A stretch of 64,000 nt of DNA, taken from positions 84,964,084-85,028,083 of the forward strand of contig CM045770.1 of assembly GCA_025200525.1 (NCBI GenBank), read 5' to 3'. Made by a program: the position numbers and the translations under genes. The stretch comes from Camellia lanceoleosa. Its lineage: Eukaryota; Streptophyta; Magnoliopsida; Ericales; Theaceae. Position 1 is the first letter of the stretch; each line of letters begins with the position of its first letter. Positions 59,634 through 64,000 of this stretch are shown here, in pieces. The notes under the pieces are model-generated. The model saw nothing but the letters and a program-made list of their open reading frames with translations, searched no databases and was not told where the DNA came from.

Positions 59634-62112
59634 CCATTAAAAATTTATGATTCAAATTAGCTGAAGAAAAAAAAAAAAAAAAAATTCTCTTTTTCTCTCA
59701 CACTCTCTCTCTCCCCTCCCTCACTACACAAGCACACCACTCACACACACTCTCTCTCTCACATTTCTAATAAAAAAGTAAAAAAACTTTTTAAATTTTT
59801 TTTATTTTATTTTCATAATATAATATATATATAATTTTTAATAGATAATTTTAATTTTAATTTTATAAAATTAATATCATTGAAAATATATTTTTAAAAT
59901 GAGACAAATATTAAATATATTTAATAAAAAATTAAAATAAATAAAAAGTCATTATTTTCATATTTGATTTGTACCTATTTACAGATTGAATTTGTGTGTT
60001 CCTATGCAAAAATGAATTTATGTTTTACAGAAAATAAAAACATATTTGATTTGCACTTATACACATATTGGATTTGTGTGTTTTTTTACTTTCTTTAACA
60101 ACATTATAAACTCGTTTGGTTAATAAAATTAATTAAAAGTCATTATTTTCATATGATTTTTTTTTTGGAATGAAAATTATTTTTGAGAATTTCAAAAATA
60201 TATGATTTTTGTGTGTTTATTTCATTAAATTAATTTTTACATTTAAAAAATAATAATTTGAAAACATAATTAAACATAGTAAATATTTTTTATTTATTTA
60301 AATTTTTTATTAAATATATTTAATATTAGTCTCATTTTAAAGATATATTTTCAATAATATTAATTTTATAAAATTAAAATTTTATATTAAAAATTATATA
60401 TATTATGAAAATAAAATGTAAAAGATTAAATAATTTTTTTTAATTTTTTAGTAGAAATGTACGTGAGAGAGAGAGAGAGAGACTGTTGTGAGAGTGTGTG
60501 AGTGGTGTACATGTGTTAGTGAGGGAGAGGGACAAGGAGAGAGAGTACCAGAGAAAAAGAGAATTTTTTTTTTTATTATTATTTTTTTAACTAATTTGAG
60601 TCACAGATTTTCATTGAAAATATACCTTTAAAATGAGATTAATATTAAATATATTTAATAAAAAATTAAAATAAAAAAAAGTCATTATTTTCATATTTGA
60701 TTTGTACCTATGCATAGATTAAATTTATATTTTAAAGAAAATAAAAACATATTCAATTTGTACCTATGCACAGGTTGGATTGTGTGTTCCTATGCACAGA
60801 TTGAATTTGTGTTTAAAAAAAAATAAAAACATATTTGATTTCCACGTATACACATATTAGATTTGTGTGTTTTTTTATTTCCTTTAAAAAAATTACAAAC
60901 TCGTTTGGTTAATAAATTATTTATAAGTCCTATTAGTGAGACTTATGCTACATATGGTCCTACTAAAAAATTTATGTTCCCATAAGTCCTGTGGGAAGTT
61001 TGTTGACACATTTACCCTCAATATTAGTTGTTGAAATCATAAATAATAGTAAAACCATATATAGAAAATTGAATGTTACCATAAATCATATCTATATAAA
61101 CGTGACGTAATGTGACACCTACATAGACGTAACATGACACATGTACGTATTGTGACACCTACATAAACGTAACATGACACCTATGATCTATGGTAACATT
61201 CAATTTCCTATAGGAAATTGAATGTTATCATAGATCATATCTACATGAACGTAACGTAACGTAACGTAGGGAATTGAATGTTGCCATAGATCATATTTAT
61301 ATGAAACGTAACGTGACACCAACATAAACCAGAAATATTTTCACATTTAATTTTAAAAAAATAAAAACTCATTAAGTTTGCTAAACGTAACGTGACACGT
61401 TACGTTACGTTGATGTAGGTGTCACGTTACGTTACGTTACGTTTATGTAAGTATCACGTCACGTTACGTTTATGTAAGTATTACGTCACATTAGGTTTAT
61501 ATAGGATCTTGTGGAATATATTCTTATTTAAATAGGACTTGAGATTCTATAAGAAATTACACAGAACTTAACCTAACATAAGTGTCTGAAAAAGGACTTA
61601 TAAATAAGTCTCCCTAAAATTAAATTAAAAGTCATTATTTTTATATGATTTTTTTTTTGAAATGAAAATTGTTTTTGAAAATTTCAAAAATATATGATTT
61701 TTGTGTGTTTATTTCATAAAATTAATTTTTATATTTAAAAAAATAATAATTTGAAAACATAACTAATCATAGTAATTATTTTTTATTTATTTTAATTTTT
61801 ATTAAATATATTTAATATTAGTCTCATTTTAAAGGTATATTTTTAATGATATTAATTTTATAAAATTAAAATTTTATATTAAAAATTATATATATTATGA
61901 AAATAAAATGAAAAAGATTAAAATAGTTTTTTTAATTTTTTTATTAGAAATGTACGTAAGAGAGAGAGAGAGATTGTGTGTGCAAGAGAGAGTGTAAGTG
62001 GTGTGTCAGTGAGGGTGAGGGAGAGAGAGAGAGAGAGAGTGTCAAAGAAAAAGAGAATTTTTTTTTTTTTTTTTTTTTAGCTAATCTGGGTCATAGATTT
62101 TCAGTGGGGTGA
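59634..62112. repeat. inverted and tandem duplication block
   Basis: Layout: R' (59634 to about 59875, inverted), S1 (about 59876-60130), R1 (about 60130-60617), S2 (about 60618-60916), a MITE (60917-61614), R2 (61616-62112). R copies share AAGTCATTATTTTCATATGA, GAAATGTACGT then (GA)n and GTGAGTGGTGT, and an AAAAAGAGAATTTTTTTT tail followed by AGCTAATCTGGGTCATAGAT or variants. S copies share TTGATTTGTACCTATGCACA-type words. R' and R1 form a foldback of about 1 kb. No coding capacity. Confidence 0.7.
60917..61614. mobile_element. MITE interrupting the second tandem copy, with CGTAAC palindromes
   Basis: In S1-R1 the junction reads GGTTAATAAAATTAATTAAA; in S2-R2 the same junction is split by about 700 bp with TATTTATAAGTCCTATTAG on the left and, inverted, GGGAGACTTATTTATAAGTC on the right. 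Ends resemble the GGGTAAAC family (50962-51390). Interior carries long inverted runs of ACGTAACGTGACACC and a perfect 20-bp palindrome centred at about 61209. Confidence 0.6.
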
Positions 62113-62828
62113 TGTAGTCCAGTCTAAAACGTCCCCCCGGAGGAAAGGTTAGAGAGAAGGGTTAGAGAGGATCTAAACTCCCATATAAGAGGGTGGATTT
62201 TATTAGTTTTATTCGATGAAGTTCATTGTTAGTCAAATTGATAAGTAGAAAGTACACAGACACATAAAATATTGTATTTGTTGATGAAAAATCTAATGAA
62301 GAAAATGATTAGAGTCATCACGCAATCGCCATCTGTAAGACAAAATATCCTTAGCCATAACAGGGGGCCTTCTGACACCCAAGTCAGCTCTCTAATAGTA
62401 TCAAAAGATTTAATAGACAAATTCATAGACAGAAATCGCGTACCTCAATCCATAGGTATTACCTATTTATAATATTCAGTGACTTACCTAACAAGTAGTT
62501 TAAATGTTTCAAAAATTCTATCCCAGACAATTTGTGGTTATTTAAGACTTCTATATTGATAAGATTTCATCTCTTGATGAGTTTTGCATAACATAAAACA
62601 CTAATGCAGTGTTTGATCAGAATTTGACAATTGTCACACACATGATAATCCATAACCATGCCGCATGGTAGTACTTGGACCCACATAATTCTTGTAGTTA
62701 TTTTTATTCCCTTTCAATTGCCCCAAAGCTTTCATTCCTTTGAACCCAGTGAAAGAGTGGAAGTTTTATATTATTAATCTAATTAAAATAATTATGTAAT
62801 ATTGCTTAGGTAAAACGATATACAGGTG
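62113..62828. other. intergenic, no gene recognised
   Basis: Mixed-composition sequence. Positions 62160-62220 have TTAGAGAGGATCTAAACTCC and CCCATATAAGAGGGTGG, a TATA-like site without a following ORF. The two short open frames at about 62230-62470 show no family resemblance. Confidence 0.4.
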
Positions 62829-63087
62829 CTAGGACTTATTCCAATAATGCCTAATATTGTTAAACCTTATTCCGAAAATGCCTAACCTAACTAAAACTTA
62901 TTTTAAGAATGCTTAACCTCGTTACGACTTATTTCAAGAATGCCTAACATCGCTAGGACTTATTCCAAGAATGCCTGACATCGCTAGGAGTTATTCCAAA
63001 AATGGCTAATCTTACTAGGACTTATTCCAAGAATACCTAACCTTGTTAGTACATTCCGAAAATGCCTAGTCTTACCAGGACTTATCA
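62829..63087. repeat. 31-bp tandem array, about 8.4 copies
   Basis: Unit built on GCTAGGACTTATTCCAAG plus AATGCCTAACATC; consecutive units begin GCTAGG, GTTAAA, ACTAAA, GTTACG, GCTAGG, GCTAGG, ACTAGG, GTTAGT. Substitutions are scattered and length is nearly constant, as in a small diverged satellite. Confidence 0.9.
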
Positions 63088-63094
63088 AAACACC

Positions 63095-63380
63095 AATTTA
63101 TTTCTTAGCGAGTAAAATTCGCTCAATAAGAAATCCTAAAGTTGGACAAACCACCAACTTCTTTATTGGCGAGCAAAATCCGCTCAGTAAGGAATCCCAT
63201 AAAAACCCTCCAACCTACCTTGCCGAACAAAATTCCACTTGACAAAGATTTTCAAAGTTAGATAAACCTCCCAACCTACTTTGCTAAGTAAAATATGATG
63301 CTCATCAACAATTTTCAAAGTTAAATCCCTCTAATTTACTTCTTACGCAAATCAGCTTGGCAAGGAGATAAAATTTTTAA
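63095..63380. repeat. about 60-bp tandem array, about 5 copies
   Basis: Units share AACCTACTTTGC / AACTTCTTTATTGG starts, then GCGAGCAAAATCCGCTCA-type cores and AAGTTGGACAAACC-type ends. More diverged than the 31-bp array it adjoins. Confidence 0.7.
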
Positions 63381-63424
63381 CCAAGAAGTAGCGTAATTCA
63401 TCTTACTCTCGTGATCCATAAAGC

Positions 63425-63740
63425 GCGAACTCCATCTCAGCATATGTGACCAAAATAACGATCTCCATCCACGTTCGATATAAAAATTTAGGTTCTTCAG
63501 ATAATAAAAATTCGATATAATAATTGGTCTTCCATATCTTTATAGTCGGAATAATAGTGCATAAACTCTACGCTCCACAAATAATGAAAATTCGATATAA
63601 TAACTGATAATAATATCTCTATGGTCAGAATAATAGTACATAAAATCCATAATCAATAATAATATTTCTATATCGGGAATAATAATGCAAAAAATTTACG
63701 CTTTGCAGATAATAAAAAATTGACACAATAACTTTGCTAT
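63425..63740. repeat. about 80-bp degenerate tandem array
   Basis: Three to four units with AGATAATAAAAATTCGATAT, ATCTTTATAGTCGGAATAAT and GCATAAACTCTACGCTC blocks recurring in order. The right end dissolves near 63740; the last 260 bp of the window are unremarkable. Confidence 0.65.
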
Positions 63741-64000
63741 GATTGAATGGTGCCAAGACTAATTGTGCTCTTAGTCATTCGGCCAAATCTCTGTTGGAAA
63801 AATATGGTTTTATAGGCTTAATTTGAGCTAACTTTGAGTCCAAATTTGGATGGGACCCACACATCTTTTAAGGTGGGTCCAAAGATGTGACGTGTTTCTT
63901 GCTGCATGGCAAATCACACGGTGAAGACGGTTCGTCAAAACCATTTATGAGTGAATGGGAAGTTGACATCGTTTTTAGGTTTGTGGAATGGACAATTAAA

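Noticed and set aside
62160..62470. TATA-like CCCATATAAGAGGG followed by short frames
   Set aside because: No protein similarity, no splice structure and no conserved start context; also no caulimovirid-like motif here or elsewhere in the window.
62829..63740. Regularly spaced repeats considered as a CRISPR-like array
   Set aside because: Head-to-tail diverged tandem units without unique spacers, in plant nuclear DNA.

Overview
The window is nuclear DNA of a flowering plant, almost certainly a dicot. Three host genes have many small GT-AG introns and plant-typical proteins. The rest is AT-rich intergenic sequence and nested retrotransposons with plant signatures: an initiator-Met tRNA primer site, a chromodomain integrase, a dual RNase H, and TAA/TTA-flanked MITEs. 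I cannot name the species.

Layout. Positions 250-895 hold the 5' end of a RuvB-like 1 AAA+ helicase gene on the minus strand, running off the left edge. Positions 2573-7639 hold a complete five-exon YrdC/Sua5 gene on the minus strand, a threonylcarbamoyl-AMP synthase for tRNA t6A, with MITEs in its introns. A 1.38 kb non-autonomous hAT element (7683-9062, exact 8-bp target duplication) sits 43 bp upstream of its start codon. Positions 9303-20999 are a Tat-lineage Ty3/gypsy element on the minus strand. It carries broken gag-pol with dual RNase H, tandem repeats, and an antisense, apparently spliced extra gene (11140-13157).

Positions 22381-47640 are a nest. Pieces of an older Tat-like LTR were split by a coding-less LTR element (22580-26914, perfect CAAAC duplication) and by a Tekay-type chromovirus (26950-38270). 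The Tekay 3' LTR itself took two more insertions. Next come a head-to-head palindromic LTR-derived unit (38722-43466), a 2.3 kb solo LTR (44790-47100), and a GGGTAA-ended TIR element (48084-49602).

Positions 50308-56985 hold a complete eight-exon RING-CH (RINGv) membrane E3 ligase gene on the minus strand with one GC-AG intron. The right end (57300-64000) has no gene that I can see. It holds MITEs, an inverted and tandem duplication block (59634-62112), and three adjacent tandem arrays (31 bp, about 60 bp, about 80 bp).

The host genes are housekeeping (chromatin/snoRNP assembly, tRNA modification, ubiquitination) and do not form a pathway. The most unusual structure is an array of CGCTCGAGCG-like palindromic decamers, arranged as pairs exactly 20 bp apart, shared by three different LTR-like sequences (27964-28190, 37674-37981, 45822-46046). 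Second is the antisense spliced gene of the Tat element. All exon boundaries were derived by hand from splice signals and reading-frame continuity, and no database search was run.
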